Assembly: GCA_023142805.1 (NCBI GenBank)
Contig: JAGLIU010000038.1
Coordinates: forward strand, 1 to 6,020
Reading direction: 5' to 3'
DNA length: 6,020 bases
DNA from: Candidatus Omnitrophota bacterium
GTDB lineage: Bacteria; Omnitrophota; Gorgyraeia; Tantalellales; Tantalellaceae
Part shown: in pieces, positions 5,722-6,020 of the stretch
Layout: each line of letters starts with the position of its first letter
Numbering within the stretch: position 1 is the stretch's first letter
Position numbers and translations under genes: made by a program
The notes under the pieces: generated by a model
Seen by the model: the letters and a program-made list of their open reading frames with translations, nothing else
What the model was told of the DNA's origin: nothing
The model's database searches: none

Positions 5722-6020
5722 ATGGCTCAAGTTAGTCTAAAGAATGTTGTTAAAACTTTTGATGGTGGCGTTACTGCCGTTAATAATGTCAGTTTTGGGG
5801 TTAACAATAAGGAATTTGTGGTTTTGGTAGGTCCATCCGGATGTGGAAAATCTACTACCCTAAGGTTGATAGCGGGTTTAGAAACAGCCACAAGCGGAAG
5901 TCTTTTTATAGGGGATCGCCGTGTTAATAGTGTTCCTCCAAAAGACAGAGATATAGCCATGGTTTTTCAGAATTACGCGTTGTATCCCCATATGACGGTC
6001 TACAAGAACATGGCCTTTGC
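5722..6020 (+). CDS. ABC transporter ATP-binding protein, MalK/UgpC/MsmX-like, 3'-truncated by the window edge
   Basis: The first 99 codons of an ABC ATPase are visible, starting MAQVSLKNVVKTFDGG; the frame is still open at the window end. Walker A is intact at residues 37-45 (GPSGCGKST), followed by TLRLIAGLE. The Q-loop region AMVFQNYALYPHMTVYKNMAF (Gln83) carries the YALYPHMTV wording typical of the MalK/UgpC/MsmX group that powers CUT1-type sugar or glycerol-3-phosphate importers; PPKDRDIAMVFQ is also characteristic. The signature motif, Walker B, H-loop and the C-terminal regulatory (TOBE) domain lie beyond the edge, so the substrate cannot be told; one such ATPase may serve several importers. 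The protein would act on the cytoplasmic face of the inner membrane with permeases not seen here. The gene has its own strong promoter and a good ribosome binding site. Confidence 0.93.
   Translation, partial: MAQVSLKNVVKTFDGGVTAVNNVSFGVNNKEFVVLVGPSGCGKSTTLRLIAGLETATSGSLFIGDRRVNSVPPKDRDIAMVFQNYALYPHMTVYKNMAF

Overview
The window reads as an ordinary housekeeping stretch of a bacterial chromosome, all genes on the + strand. It holds seven protein-coding genes. They are the 3' two thirds of dnaK, then dnaJ, a small FmdB-type zinc-ribbon gene, a VanZ-like membrane protein gene, a DUF1015 gene, accD, and the 5' end of a sugar-type ABC transporter ATPase gene that runs off the right edge. The sequence is moderately AT-rich and uses the standard code and Shine-Dalgarno initiation for most genes. 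The protein mix fits a Gram-negative or candidate-phylum bacterium. Eroded intergenic repeats built from words such as GTAGTT, GTTAATGATC and GACCTTTGAG remind me of Omnitrophota/PVC-type genomes, but that placement is a low-confidence guess.

Layout: 1-1301 encodes the DnaK C-terminal part (end of the ATPase domain, linker, substrate-binding domain, acidic tail). Positions 1299-1373 form a long imperfect hairpin filling most of the dnaK-dnaJ gap. 1382-2506 is a complete type I DnaJ. 2507-2632 holds a possible promoter, a small hairpin and the fmdB-like ribosome binding site, followed by the fmdB-like gene (2633-2884). The VanZ-like gene (2954-3334) overlaps the DUF1015 gene (3322-4599) by 13 bases, so these two are probably translated together. 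4600-4746 is filled by a second long imperfect inverted repeat. accD (4759-5619) follows. Then comes a near-consensus sigma70 promoter (5659-5688) driving the ABC ATPase gene (5722 to the edge).

Functionally, DnaK and DnaJ are partner chaperones and form a classical pair. AccD is the beta subunit of acetyl-CoA carboxyltransferase, the first committed step of fatty acid synthesis. The ABC ATPase begins a separate transcription unit. The FmdB-like, VanZ-like and DUF1015 proteins belong to recognisable families of poorly known function.

I found no mobile element with a transposase, CRISPR array, tRNA, rRNA or defence system, and no convincing undescribed system. The most interesting items are the two long intergenic inverted repeats, the lack of a ribosome binding site on dnaJ just beyond the first of them, and the overlapping VanZ-like/DUF1015 pair.
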